The notes under the pieces were generated by a model. The model was not told the DNA's origin and made no database searches. It saw only the letters and a program-made list of their open reading frames with translations. From Sulfitobacter aestuariivivens (lineage in GTDB: Bacteria > Pseudomonadota > Alphaproteobacteria > Rhodobacterales > Rhodobacteraceae), in the NCBI RefSeq assembly GCF_014763045.1, contig NZ_JACTAG010000001.1:1488001-1552000 (forward strand): DNA of 64,000 nucleotides, in the 5' to 3' direction. Position 1 is the stretch's first letter; every line of letters begins with the position of its first letter. The position numbers were made by a program, and so were the translations under genes. Shown piece by piece: positions 46,169 to 54,357 of the stretch.

Positions 46169-47407
46169 TTGCTTACCTCTTTCCTGACCGGCATTGCAAC
46201 CCCGCCGCGCGGGCTGACACCATCGCGCGCGCGGATGTATCTGATCGTCAAGTTCGGCTCGCTGATCGGGGCTCCGGCGCATTGGCTTTGGGCGGGGTTC
46301 TTTTGGTATCTCGACATCCCCTTTCTGGTGATCTGGAACCTGCTCTCGGGCGTCGTATTCACGGCGGTGTTCCTGTCGATCCACCGACCCGCCGCGATGC
46401 GCCCGTCGATCATCATTGCACTGCTTGAGATCCCGGCACATGCGGTTCTGGCCACGCTCTATCTGGGCATCGCACCCGCCTTCTGGCTCTTTGCGATCCC
46501 CCCCGCGATGCTGAGCCTGGGCATTGATTTCTGGCCGCGCCGCGCCCGTGCGGTCATCGCGACGGTGCTGACCCTGGTGCTGGCCATTTGCCTGACCTAC
46601 GTGGCCTACGCGGGGCCTGTGGCCGACATCCCGCAGGGGTGGATCGCCTTTTTCGCGGCCATCAACGGGTTGGGCGCAACAGGGCAGCTTGTCGTGACCT
46701 TCGGCGTCTTCGATCAGGCCGTCGAACGTACCGAGGCGCGGCTCAAGCGCGAATACGACCGCGCCGAAGGCCTGCTCAAGAACATCCTGCCCGACCCTAT
46801 CGCCCTGCGGCTGAAGGACGGCGAGACGGTCATCGCCGACGAACACAAGGAGGTGTCGGTGGTCTTTGCCGATATCGTCGATTTCACCTCTGCCAGCGCC
46901 CGGCTCAGCCCCCGCGAACTGGTCGAAACTCTCAACACCGTCTTTTCCGAGTTCGACGCGCTGGCGCTGGCGCATGGTGCCGAAAAGATCAAAACAATTG
47001 GCGACGCCTACATGGTGGTCATCGGCGTGCCTCAGGCGCACGAAACCCATGCAGAGGCCGCCGTCGCCTTGGCGGTGGCCATGCACCGCACCGCGACAGC
47101 ACTTGACCATCGGGTCCACTTCCCTGTGCGCCTGCGCATCGGCATCAACTCCGGTCCCGTGGTGGCCGGGGTAATCGGCACCCACAAATTCGCCTATGAT
47201 CTCTGGGGCGACGCGGTGAATGTCGCCAGCCGGATGGAAAGTCACGGCGACGCCAACAAGGTGATGGTCTCCGACAGCACCCGCGCCCTTCTCGGCGGCC
47301 ACTACGCCCTGAGGGACGAGGGCTTGCGCGACCTCAAGGGCAAGGGCCCCACGCAGTTCTGGTCGCTTAAACCCCAAACGGCAGATGTCAAAGGTGCAAC
47401 ATGCTGA
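46169..47407 (+). CDS. Membrane class III adenylate cyclase, first of tandem pair
   Basis: About 412 residues from the TTG at 46169, chosen by alignment with the next paralogue; GTG at 46076 and ATG at 46235 are alternatives and no start has a strong ribosome site. Six hydrophobic helices (about 25-190), a linker KREYDRAEGLLKNILP, then a class III cyclase domain: VVFADIVDFTS and TIGDAYMVV carry the metal aspartates, EKIKT the adenine-selecting lysine, and YDLWGDAVNVASRM the second base contact. Likely makes cAMP. Overlaps the next gene by 7 bp. Confidence 0.9.
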   Translation: MLTSFLTGIATPPRGLTPSRARMYLIVKFGSLIGAPAHWLWAGFFWYLDIPFLVIWNLLSGVVFTAVFLSIHRPAAMRPSIIIALLEIPAHAVLATLYLGIAPAFWLFAIPPAMLSLGIDFWPRRARAVIATVLTLVLAICLTYVAYAGPVADIPQGWIAFFAAINGLGATGQLVVTFGVFDQAVERTEARLKREYDRAEGLLKNILPDPIALRLKDGETVIADEHKEVSVVFADIVDFTSASARLSPRELVETLNTVFSEFDALALAHGAEKIKTIGDAYMVVIGVPQAHETHAEAAVALAVAMHRTATALDHRVHFPVRLRIGINSGPVVAGVIGTHKFAYDLWGDAVNVASRMESHGDANKVMVSDSTRALLGGHYALRDEGLRDLKGKGPTQFWSLKPQTADVKGATC

Positions 47408-48630
47408 TCACAGGTCTGAACCGCATCGCCAGCTTGTTCCTCGCCATCCCCAAGGGTGTCACCGGAGAAGCCGCACGCTTTTATCTGTTCCAGAAATTCG
47501 GCTATTTCATCGCAACCGGACTCCACTTCTTCTGGGCGGTCCTGTTCTTTCTCAACGGCATCCCGGTGATGGGGTACTACAACATCATCGTCTCGGCCCT
47601 GTTTCTCATTACCGGACTGGTCTGGCGCAGAATCGCCAACCCGATGTGGCTTTGTGTCCCGCTTTGGTTGATAGAAGTCCCCTTGCACGCGGCATTGGCC
47701 ACAGGCTTGACCGGCTTCGAAACCCTTTTCTGGCTGGTGCCTATTGTCGCTGCTGCAATCTCGCTTCTGTTTCACCAATGGAGCTGGACAACCCGTGCCA
47801 TGGTCGCACTGGCGTTGGTCATCTTCATGTTGGCCTGCGCGACGCTCGGTTTCTTTGTTGCGCCAAGGGCGGTGTTCAGTCCGCCCAGCGCGTATCTCTC
47901 CATGGCATCCATCGTCCTGTTCACGGTGGGCGGCATGGTCATGTACCTGGGTCTCAATCAATTCGTCGTCGCGGTGACCGAAGCCCGACTGCAGCGCGAG
48001 TATGATCGCGCCGAAGGCCTGCTCCGCAACATCCTGCCCGATGCCATCGCCTTGCGCCTCAAGGATGGCGAGACGGTGATCGCGGACGAACATGCCGAGG
48101 CCAGCGTCATCTTTGCCGACATCGTCAACTTCACCCAGGCCAGCGCCAAATTGACGCCCGCAGAATTGGTCGAAACACTCAACAAGGTCTTCACCGAATT
48201 TGATGCGCTTGCCGAAAAGCACGGCACCGAAAAAATCAAAACCATCGGCGATGCCTACATGGCCGTCGTCGGCATCCCAGAAGCGCAACAAAATCATGCT
48301 AACGTCGCGGTAGACCTCGCGCTCGACATGCTCGCAAGCGCCCGCAGGATCAGTGCCGAAACCCATTTCCCCATCGATCTGCGCATCGGCATAAACTCCG
48401 GGCCGGTCGTGGCGGGCGTGATCGGGTCGCGCAAGTTCGCCTACGATCTCTGGGGGGACGCCGTAAATGTCGCCAGCCGGATGGAAGCACACTCGGAACC
48501 CGGAACGGTGCTGATCACGGATGCGACCAAGAAACAGTTATCAGACCGGTTTACCCTGACGGATGCGGGCACGCGTGAGGTCAAAGGCAAGGGCGTTATG
48601 TCGGTCTACTCTGTCGGTCAGGCGACGTAG
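47401..48630 (+). CDS. Membrane class III adenylate cyclase, second of tandem pair
   Basis: 409 residues. Same plan as its neighbour: six helices (about 20-190, FQKFGYFIATGLHFFWAVLF), the shared QREYDRAEGLLRNILPDAI linker, and a cyclase domain with IFADIVNFTQ, TIGDAYMAVVG and AYDLWGDAVNVASRM. Metal aspartates and the ATP-type lysine (KIKTIGD) are present, so adenylate cyclase is likely. The ATG overlaps the previous stop by 7 bp, an operon formed by tandem duplication. Confidence 0.9.
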   Translation: MLITGLNRIASLFLAIPKGVTGEAARFYLFQKFGYFIATGLHFFWAVLFFLNGIPVMGYYNIIVSALFLITGLVWRRIANPMWLCVPLWLIEVPLHAALATGLTGFETLFWLVPIVAAAISLLFHQWSWTTRAMVALALVIFMLACATLGFFVAPRAVFSPPSAYLSMASIVLFTVGGMVMYLGLNQFVVAVTEARLQREYDRAEGLLRNILPDAIALRLKDGETVIADEHAEASVIFADIVNFTQASAKLTPAELVETLNKVFTEFDALAEKHGTEKIKTIGDAYMAVVGIPEAQQNHANVAVDLALDMLASARRISAETHFPIDLRIGINSGPVVAGVIGSRKFAYDLWGDAVNVASRMEAHSEPGTVLITDATKKQLSDRFTLTDAGTREVKGKGVMSVYSVGQAT

Positions 48631-48675
48631 CGGCAGAGTGCCCGATTGACGCTGACAGGTGTGACCGAATTTGTC

Positions 48676-49104
48676 ATGCTGTGGCCAACCCGTGCTCGTG
48701 CGAAAGGCCTTGCTTTGTCCCTTTTTGTTACACCGATCTATGCCGCCCTGCTGATCCTTTTGTTCCTCGTGCTCAGCTGGCGCGTGATCATGTATCGCCG
48801 CGCCAACCTGATCTCACTGGGGGACAACGATGACAAGAACCTGCGCAAGCGCATGCGCGCTCAGGCAAATTTTGTTGAATACACCCCCATCGGACTGATC
48901 CTGCTGCTTCTGGTTGAGCTTCAGGGCGCGCCAACCATAGCGCTGCATCTGCTGGGCCTCAGCCTTCTGCTGGGCCGTGTTCTTCACGCTTACGGCTTTG
49001 CCTCGACACCGCAAAAGATCCTCCTGCGTCAAGGCGGCATGGTCCTGACCTTAGCGATGCTGCTGCTCGGCGCACTTGGCCTGCTGGCCCATGCGCTGAT
49101 CTGA
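48676..49104 (+). CDS. MAPEG family membrane protein
   Basis: About 142 residues from the ATG at 48676; starts at the TTG codons 48646 or 48715 are also possible. Four helices with the MAPEG signature RRANLISLGDNDDKNLRKRM and RAQANFVEYTPIGLILLLL. Eukaryotic members use glutathione with lipids; bacterial roles are mostly unknown. It is the last gene before tRNA-Gly and the island. Confidence 0.85.
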   Translation: MLWPTRARAKGLALSLFVTPIYAALLILLFLVLSWRVIMYRRANLISLGDNDDKNLRKRMRAQANFVEYTPIGLILLLLVELQGAPTIALHLLGLSLLLGRVLHAYGFASTPQKILLRQGGMVLTLAMLLLGALGLLAHALI

Positions 49105-49188
49105 GCGCCCACGACTTTTTCACCAAAAACGCCGATTTCCCCCTTGCGAAGCGGACTGTGGATGGGTACATCCCCCTCACCCAAGGAA

Positions 49189-49263
49189 GCGGGCGTAGCT
49201 CAGGGGTAGAGCATAACCTTGCCAAGGTTAGGGTCGGGCGTTCGAATCGCCTCGCCCGCTCCA
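49189..49263 (+). tRNA. tRNA-Gly, anticodon GCC
   Basis: Acceptor stem GCGGGCG/CGCCCGC, anticodon stem TAACC/GGTTA and loop TTGCCAA give anticodon GCC (49221-49223). The T arm reads GGGCGTTCGAATCGCCT, and CCA is encoded. The 3' half is the likely attachment site of the integrase encoded 200 bp downstream. Confidence 0.95.
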
Positions 49264-49460
49264 ATGGGTCTTCTCATAGGAAATCATCACAGAACTAAGT
49301 GATTGATTTCCTAGAGAAGTCCCCAGCAACAAATCTCAGAGCTGAACATACCTGACCAGGGTATCGCACCGATTTGTTGTACAGATGTTGTACAGATCGA
49401 CCTTTTTCGGCGTATGGTTCTCCAGCAACGCTTCGAAAAATCGTACAACAAAGGTGCTCC

Positions 49461-50672
49461 ATGCCCCTGACTGATACCCAAATCAGAGCTTTGTCTCCAT
49501 CTGAAAAGCGTGTTCGCTGCTCGGACGGTGGGGGATTGTTCGTAGAAATTATGCCCTCCGGCAAAAAAGTGTTTCGGCTTGCGTATCGCCTGAACGGTGG
49601 TCAGCGCACAAAATTGATCGGAGATTATCCTCGCACTTCGCTCGCGGATGCGCGTCTCAAAGCTTCTGCATTCAAACTCGACTTGCGTAGTGATGATCCG
49701 GAAGTGGTCGCATTGGCCACACGAAAGCGTGGCTCAGAGATGCCCATCCAGACAGAAGAAGTCAGATGGGAAGACGTCGCGAACGGCTACCTTTTGCTTC
49801 GGCAGCAAAGTAGCCCAGCCGCACGAACGCTGGCGAAACTCAATAGACAGATTGCGGTGACGATTGACGCACTTGGTGATCGCCCAGTAACATCGATCAC
49901 TGCCGAAGACATTCTTGGTGTGGTCAATCCAATCGCCGCATCTGGACGCGTCGAAACTGCGCACGAAATTCGCACACGCTTTTCACAGGTCTTCCGCTAC
50001 GCAGGTGCACGCGGGTTGGTCACACATGATCCAGCAGCATTCACAATCGACGCGATGGTGCCCAGGCGAAGAGGAGAGTTCTCAGGCATCACCGACCCAA
50101 AGGAAGTGGGGAAGTTGCTGGTAGCGATAGACGTTTACCGCGAGAACAACCCAATCGTCGGAGCCGCGTTATTGCTCTCCGCCTATCTGTTCCCAAGAAA
50201 CACCGAATTACGCGGAATGCGCTGGTCAGAGATTGATTGGGGAGCGGCCCGCTGGGAAGTCCCAGGGGATCGTATGAAAATGGGTCGCGACCACATCGTG
50301 CCCCTGCCCTCCCAAGCCATCGATCTTCTCCGCTTAATCAAGAAGTATGATTTTGGTTCTGAGTTTGTTTTGCCCTCACCACGCGACCCTAAGCGCATGG
50401 TCTCAGAGATGACGTTCAATGGTGCGTTGCGCCGCATGGGATACCATTCAGATCGCCACGTACATCACGGGTTCCGCACGACCGCCAGCACCAACCTCAA
50501 TGAAATGGGTTGGAACTACGATTGGATTGAACGCCAGCTTGCGCATGTTCCAGCCAACAAAGTGCGTTCGAGCTATAACAAGGCTCAATATTTGAATGGG
50601 CGGGCAGAGATGATGCAGGCTTATGCTGACTGGCTGGACGTCTGCTTGGAAAAATCTGTCGCTGATCGCTAG
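49461..50672 (+). CDS. P4-type tyrosine recombinase (integrase)
   Basis: 403 residues from MPLTDTQIRALSPSEKRVRC, the DUF4102 N-terminus of tRNA-targeting integrases. Arm-type DNA-binding domain (1-90), core-binding domain (about 95-200), catalytic domain after 210. Catalytic residues: Arg in NTELRGMRWSEID, HGFRTTAS (His-x-x-Arg), LAHVPANKVRSSYNKAQY with the second His and the nucleophile tyrosine. It lies 198 bp after tRNA-Gly and reads away from it. It should insert and excise the island with AlpA as directionality factor. Confidence 0.92.
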   Translation: MPLTDTQIRALSPSEKRVRCSDGGGLFVEIMPSGKKVFRLAYRLNGGQRTKLIGDYPRTSLADARLKASAFKLDLRSDDPEVVALATRKRGSEMPIQTEEVRWEDVANGYLLLRQQSSPAARTLAKLNRQIAVTIDALGDRPVTSITAEDILGVVNPIAASGRVETAHEIRTRFSQVFRYAGARGLVTHDPAAFTIDAMVPRRRGEFSGITDPKEVGKLLVAIDVYRENNPIVGAALLLSAYLFPRNTELRGMRWSEIDWGAARWEVPGDRMKMGRDHIVPLPSQAIDLLRLIKKYDFGSEFVLPSPRDPKRMVSEMTFNGALRRMGYHSDRHVHHGFRTTASTNLNEMGWNYDWIERQLAHVPANKVRSSYNKAQYLNGRAEMMQAYADWLDVCLEKSVADR

Positions 50673-50762
50673 GAGATTTTGAAAAGCTGACCTAAGATCG
50701 ACCGGCCTGGGACTTCGTAACCCTTGGGCATCGCGATGCTCTTCAAACATGGAGAGATCGTG

Positions 50763-50939
50763 ATGCGGATACTATCAAAAAAGCAGTTGAAGGAGTTGGT
50801 CTTGTACTCACCTCAGCATATCGCACGAATGGAAAAAGCCGGGAACTTCCCAAAGCGGATACGCCTCGGCCCAAACCGCGTGGGATGGGTCGAAGATGAA
50901 GTGCTGGAATGGCTTCAGCCCCGGCTTGAACACCGATAG
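50763..50939 (+). CDS. AlpA-like excisionase/regulator
   Basis: 58 residues from the ATG at 50763 (GGAGAG 7 nt upstream). MerR/AlpA helix-turn-helix: LSKKQLKELVLYSPQHIARM, then GNFPKRIRLGPNRVGWVEDEVLEWL. AlpA proteins control integrase direction in P4-like elements. It lies 90 bp after the integrase and before the retron. Confidence 0.85.
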   Translation: MRILSKKQLKELVLYSPQHIARMEKAGNFPKRIRLGPNRVGWVEDEVLEWLQPRLEHR

Positions 50940-50969
50940 CCTCTTACGGCGTTCCTCCTTAGGAGCGTG

Positions 50970-51000
50970 GGATGGCCAAGTGTGCACAACTTGGCCATCC
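50970..51000. repeat. Perfect 12-bp inverted repeat after alpA
   Basis: GGATGGCCAAGT and its exact complement flank a 7-nt loop, 30 bp after the alpA stop. There is no T-run, so it may be a terminator, a protein-binding dyad or part of the island's recombination region. Confidence 0.7.
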
Positions 51001-51185
51001 TAACCAATGATGGTCCGACACGGCGTGTTGCAGACAATAGCATCCCAAGGCGGATTCCGGACCTTCGCCGCGGCCGCACCATCGGCACCATCAAATCCGA
51101 AAGGCCACTGCATTAGCCTACTTCGAGATTTTCGACGGCCATGCCTCCGCAATTGAAATTACACTCCGTAGGGCACATGTTCCGG

Positions 51186-51213
51186 TTGCAAACATGAAAG
51201 ATATTCCGATAAG
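51186..51213 (+). promoter_or_regulatory. Candidate promoter of the retron
   Basis: TTGCAA (51186-51191), a 16-nt spacer and GATAAG (51208-51213, four of six matches to TATAAT). Transcription would start near 51220, just before the a1 repeat at 51223, which is the expected place for an msr-msd RNA. The match is modest and unsupported by data. Confidence 0.4.
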
Positions 51214-51222
51214 CTCCACCTA

Positions 51223-51348
51223 GCTTGCGGATAGATCTTTCCGCTGTGGTTCGCAGCGGGTGAAAAAATTGTTCGGAGGAATTGCTCCTTCGTCATCTTT
51301 GCAACATTGTTGGAAATCCGTGGGTTTGCTCAACGAGTATCCGCAAGC
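51223..51348 (+). ncRNA. Retron msr-msd noncoding RNA
   Basis: An 11-nt perfect inverted repeat bounds it: a1 at 51223-51233 (GCTTGCGGATA) and a2 at 51338-51348. Inside, two stem-loops form the msr: a 6-bp stem at 51241-51246/51254-51259 and a 7-bp stem with one G-U pair at 51274-51280/51286-51292. The msd hairpin uses 51309-51312/51331-51334 and 51314-51318/51323-51327. The G at 51234, right after a1, is a plausible 2'-branch guanosine. It ends 22 bp before the RT start, as in known retrons. Layout resembles the Ec67 msr, with two short hairpins; that comparison is from memory. Predicted msd is short (about 45 nt). Confidence 0.82.
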
Positions 51349-51370
51349 GACTTAAATTGGTGACTTCTTA

Positions 51371-53092
51371 ATGACGACCATGGTTTCTAGGCTTCAAGCA
51401 TGTATTGGTCGTTCCGACCTTTCGAGCCTTCTAGGATTTAAGCCCAAAGCATTTGCGTATGTACTGTTTCATGTTGCCGATGCTGAAAAATATACCGATT
51501 TTGAAATCCCGAAAAAAAACGGCGGAGTTCGGGTCATCTCCGCTCCCATACCACAACTGAAACTCTTACAGTCGAGACTGTCAGAGTGCTTACAAACTTG
51601 TTTGGCAGAGATTGAGAAGGCAGACGGCGTAAAGGAGAGCTGCGCCATTTCTCACGGGTTCCGCAAGGGTCGTTCAATTTACTCGAATGCAGAAGTGCAT
51701 AAGGGGCGGCGCTGGGTCTTCAATATTGACTTAGAAGACTTTTTCCCGAGCATCAACTTTGGACGAGTTCGTGGCTACTTTATCAAAAACAAGAACTTTG
51801 CGTTGAGTCCAGATGTCGCGACTGTCATCGCACAGATCGCATGTCACAAAAACGCCCTTCCTCAGGGAAGCCCTTGTTCACCGGTAATTTCGAATTTGCT
51901 AGCCCACATGTTGGACATGCGGATCAGTCGAATAGCTAAGAAAGCGCGATGCAGTTATACTCGATATGCTGATGACCTGACGTTTTCATGTAGTAAAAAA
52001 TTATTCCCAGATGGCATAGCACAACTGAGCCAAGCCGATCAGGGTGTCTGGATTCCTTCTGACAAACTTAGGCACACAATATTTTCGTCGGGTTTCAAGA
52101 TTAACAAGTCTAAGACAAGAATGCAGGTGTATTGGTCTAGGCAAGATGCAACAGGTTTGGTGGTCAACGCGAAGGTCAATGTCCCGAGAGAATACGTAAA
52201 AACAGCCCGAGCACAATGCCACCAACTGATCACCAAAGGGTCGGTATTCAATAAAGAAGAGTTATGGGGACAAGATGTTAAAGTACCATACGACCCGGCC
52301 AAATTGCAGGGGAAGCTAAGTCACATCTTCAACATCAAAGGCCAAGACCTAAATTTTGAACGACAAAAAGGCTCACTAAAAACGTGGCCAAACTTCTATC
52401 GCGATTACAGGTCGTTTCTAGACTATCAAAGTTTTGGAAGCAGTCCCAAACCGGTGTTTTTGTTTGAAGGAAAGACAGACAACATTTACATTCGGTGCGC
52501 TTTGAACTCGCTAGCAGCGGACTATCCAGAATTAATCTCAGACGGCGCGCCAAAACAACTCATGGTCCGCCTTTTTAACTATTCAAGGCCTACCAATGCC
52601 GTTCAACAACTGGCTGGTGGAACAGGCGATCTCCAACTTCTTATAAACAACTATGAGTTACGGCTCCGAGGGTTTTCTGCTGCAACGTTGGCTTTTCCAG
52701 TTATCTTAGTTGTCGACAACGATAAGGGTTCAACAGACCTGTTTAAAGCCGCCGGGAGCAAGTCAGATACCAAGGCGAAAGTTGATGGATCACAACCGTT
52801 CTATCACATTACGAAGAACCTTTATCTCGTACCGACACCCACACCGAAAGGGATGGTAGAAAGCTACATTGAAACCTTTTTGCCCAACAGCGTTCTAAAA
52901 AAGAAGCTGGGGAAAAAGACGTTTCACCTTCCGGAAAAAGGATTTGATGTCACGAAACACTTTGGAAAGGTGCTGTTGGCTGAGCAGATCGTTCAGCGTC
53001 AACAAAAAGCTATCAGTTTTGTTGGCTTCAAGCCACTCCTCGATAACATGCGGGCTGCTATGCAGGACTACGCTGCAAAGATGGCACCATGA
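51371..53092 (+). CDS. Retron reverse transcriptase fused to TOPRIM (Ec67 / RT-TOPRIM type)
   Basis: 573 residues. RT domain (about 30-300) with the catalytic FNIDLEDFFPS (Asp120), PQGSPCSP (164-171) and YADD (199-202). Retron-specific marks are NAEVH (106-110, the NAxxH motif) and ATGLVVNAKVNVPREY (260-275), where VTG reads ATG. The C-terminal region (about 360-480) is a TOPRIM domain: LFEGKTDNIYIRC (Glu366) and VILVVDNDKGST (Asp449, Asp451), all acidic residues kept. It makes the msDNA from the adjacent ncRNA; the TOPRIM part is the likely toxic effector of abortive infection. No strong ribosome site is seen before 51371. Confidence 0.93.
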   Translation: MTTMVSRLQACIGRSDLSSLLGFKPKAFAYVLFHVADAEKYTDFEIPKKNGGVRVISAPIPQLKLLQSRLSECLQTCLAEIEKADGVKESCAISHGFRKGRSIYSNAEVHKGRRWVFNIDLEDFFPSINFGRVRGYFIKNKNFALSPDVATVIAQIACHKNALPQGSPCSPVISNLLAHMLDMRISRIAKKARCSYTRYADDLTFSCSKKLFPDGIAQLSQADQGVWIPSDKLRHTIFSSGFKINKSKTRMQVYWSRQDATGLVVNAKVNVPREYVKTARAQCHQLITKGSVFNKEELWGQDVKVPYDPAKLQGKLSHIFNIKGQDLNFERQKGSLKTWPNFYRDYRSFLDYQSFGSSPKPVFLFEGKTDNIYIRCALNSLAADYPELISDGAPKQLMVRLFNYSRPTNAVQQLAGGTGDLQLLINNYELRLRGFSAATLAFPVILVVDNDKGSTDLFKAAGSKSDTKAKVDGSQPFYHITKNLYLVPTPTPKGMVESYIETFLPNSVLKKKLGKKTFHLPEKGFDVTKHFGKVLLAEQIVQRQQKAISFVGFKPLLDNMRAAMQDYAAKMAP

Positions 53093-53119
53093 ACTGCGAA
53101 GTTGCAACATTGAGAGGTC

Positions 53120-54220
53120 TTAGAATGGGATTTCATCATCCAACGATCTACTGCTTGAAGAAATCTCCGAAACCTCAATTTTCCCCGAAGTCAGTGAAAA
53201 GCTAGCCTCAGAACTTCCAGCTATTCGATGACGCCGAGCGATCTTCTGTGCTGCGGGGGTGAAAGGCTCGTCGCCTTCGGTAGTCACTAGTCCGACCTCA
53301 ATGTAATAACTCATCAATCGGTCTAGATTTGTTTTCGAAATTTTGAATTTGCCTGAAGTATCAATTCCGGAAACCTCACCAGCCAAGGCGGAACCAATTG
53401 CGATGCACGATTCGTCTTCGTCAATATGGTAAAAATATTGATCGTTCCAATCGTTTACACCCCACTTCAGATTGCCGTGGAAGACTGTAAAGGCTGATAT
53501 CCAACTACATTCGATCTTGGCATAACTTCCAGCGCTTGGGGCGGAAGCGTAACCACCTGATTCAGTTGCGGGCATCAAATCCAAGCCGACCAAGTCATTG
53601 GCTTCAGGTATTTCCGGCAGTGGGACGTCAATCTTCAATCGGCCAAGGGCCTCCTTGAAGGCTCTGTTTTCTTTGCGCACTAAATGAAGTTCTTCTAGCG
53701 CTTCCAAACTCGCAGTTGTGTCTCCTCGCACCCAACCGACTCTGGGCTTAGTCGCTTTTGCATTGTCGAGTGCCTCGCGCACAGCGAGTTTTAATCCCTC
53801 CACTGACTTCCAAGTTTTTCGCAAACGACCTTTTTCAGCTTCCGCAATAAAATCCTTCAAACGTTTCTTGCCAGAGGATGTTTCCTCAGATTTGTCGGCT
53901 TCAATGCGCCCGGGTTCTTCGTGAAGCATCACCAATATTGGGATTCCCTTTGAGGCAGCGTATCGAAATTCTTTGTGGGTGTAACTAATACCATCTTCCG
54001 CAACCGAGCCGTATCGGCCAGCGATAATGAGGATGTAGTAATCACATTGATCAATAAGTGTTTTGATGAATTCAAACTGATCTTCATCTGCGGCGGGGAA
54101 CGATTCCATCTGAACCGGAAAATCTCCAGTGCTGATAACTACATCCTGCACAGCTCGTCGTTCAACTGTTAGATCAATGAAAGTGGAGCTTATGAAAACT
54201 TGATAGCGCTTTTCGTTCAA
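53120..54220 (-). CDS. DUF4062 domain protein
   Basis: 366 residues with a TTG start at 54220, supported by a GAGGA site. N-terminal DUF4062 domain (about 5-90): YQVFISSTFIDLTVERRAVQ, then DYYILIIAGRYGSV and SYTHKEFRYA. This fold is TIR-like and often sits at the front of NTPase defence proteins. Here the NTPase is missing; a coiled/helical middle (100-200) and an unassigned C-terminus follow. Converges on the retron RT with a 27-bp gap. AT-rich like the RT. Could be a separate antiviral gene; function inferred. Confidence 0.82.
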   Translation of the reverse strand: MNEKRYQVFISSTFIDLTVERRAVQDVVISTGDFPVQMESFPAADEDQFEFIKTLIDQCDYYILIIAGRYGSVAEDGISYTHKEFRYAASKGIPILVMLHEEPGRIEADKSEETSSGKKRLKDFIAEAEKGRLRKTWKSVEGLKLAVREALDNAKATKPRVGWVRGDTTASLEALEELHLVRKENRAFKEALGRLKIDVPLPEIPEANDLVGLDLMPATESGGYASAPSAGSYAKIECSWISAFTVFHGNLKWGVNDWNDQYFYHIDEDESCIAIGSALAGEVSGIDTSGKFKISKTNLDRLMSYYIEVGLVTTEGDEPFTPAAQKIARRHRIAGSSEASFSLTSGKIEVSEISSSSRSLDDEIPF

Positions 54221-54357
54221 TGTTGTTCCTCTTCGGCGGCAATCTTAGGTTAACGCCTCATGATCTGAAAGCCAAATACTTGAAGTTCAGTCTATGTCCA
54301 TTCCCGCGTGCTGCACTGCAGCAATAGTGCGCCCAGCAAACGGCAGCAATGGGCCGA

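Noticed and set aside
46025-48492. Reverse-strand open frames of 450 and 396 residues across the cyclase genes
   Set aside because: They are antisense to two clear class III cyclases; their translations are low-complexity and match no family. High GC makes long antisense frames common.
51223-53092. RT as part of a group II intron, DGR or Abi system
   Set aside because: There is no intron domain V/VI structure, no template/variable repeat pair, and no maturase domain. NAxxH, the VTG-like motif and a1/a2 repeats point to a retron.
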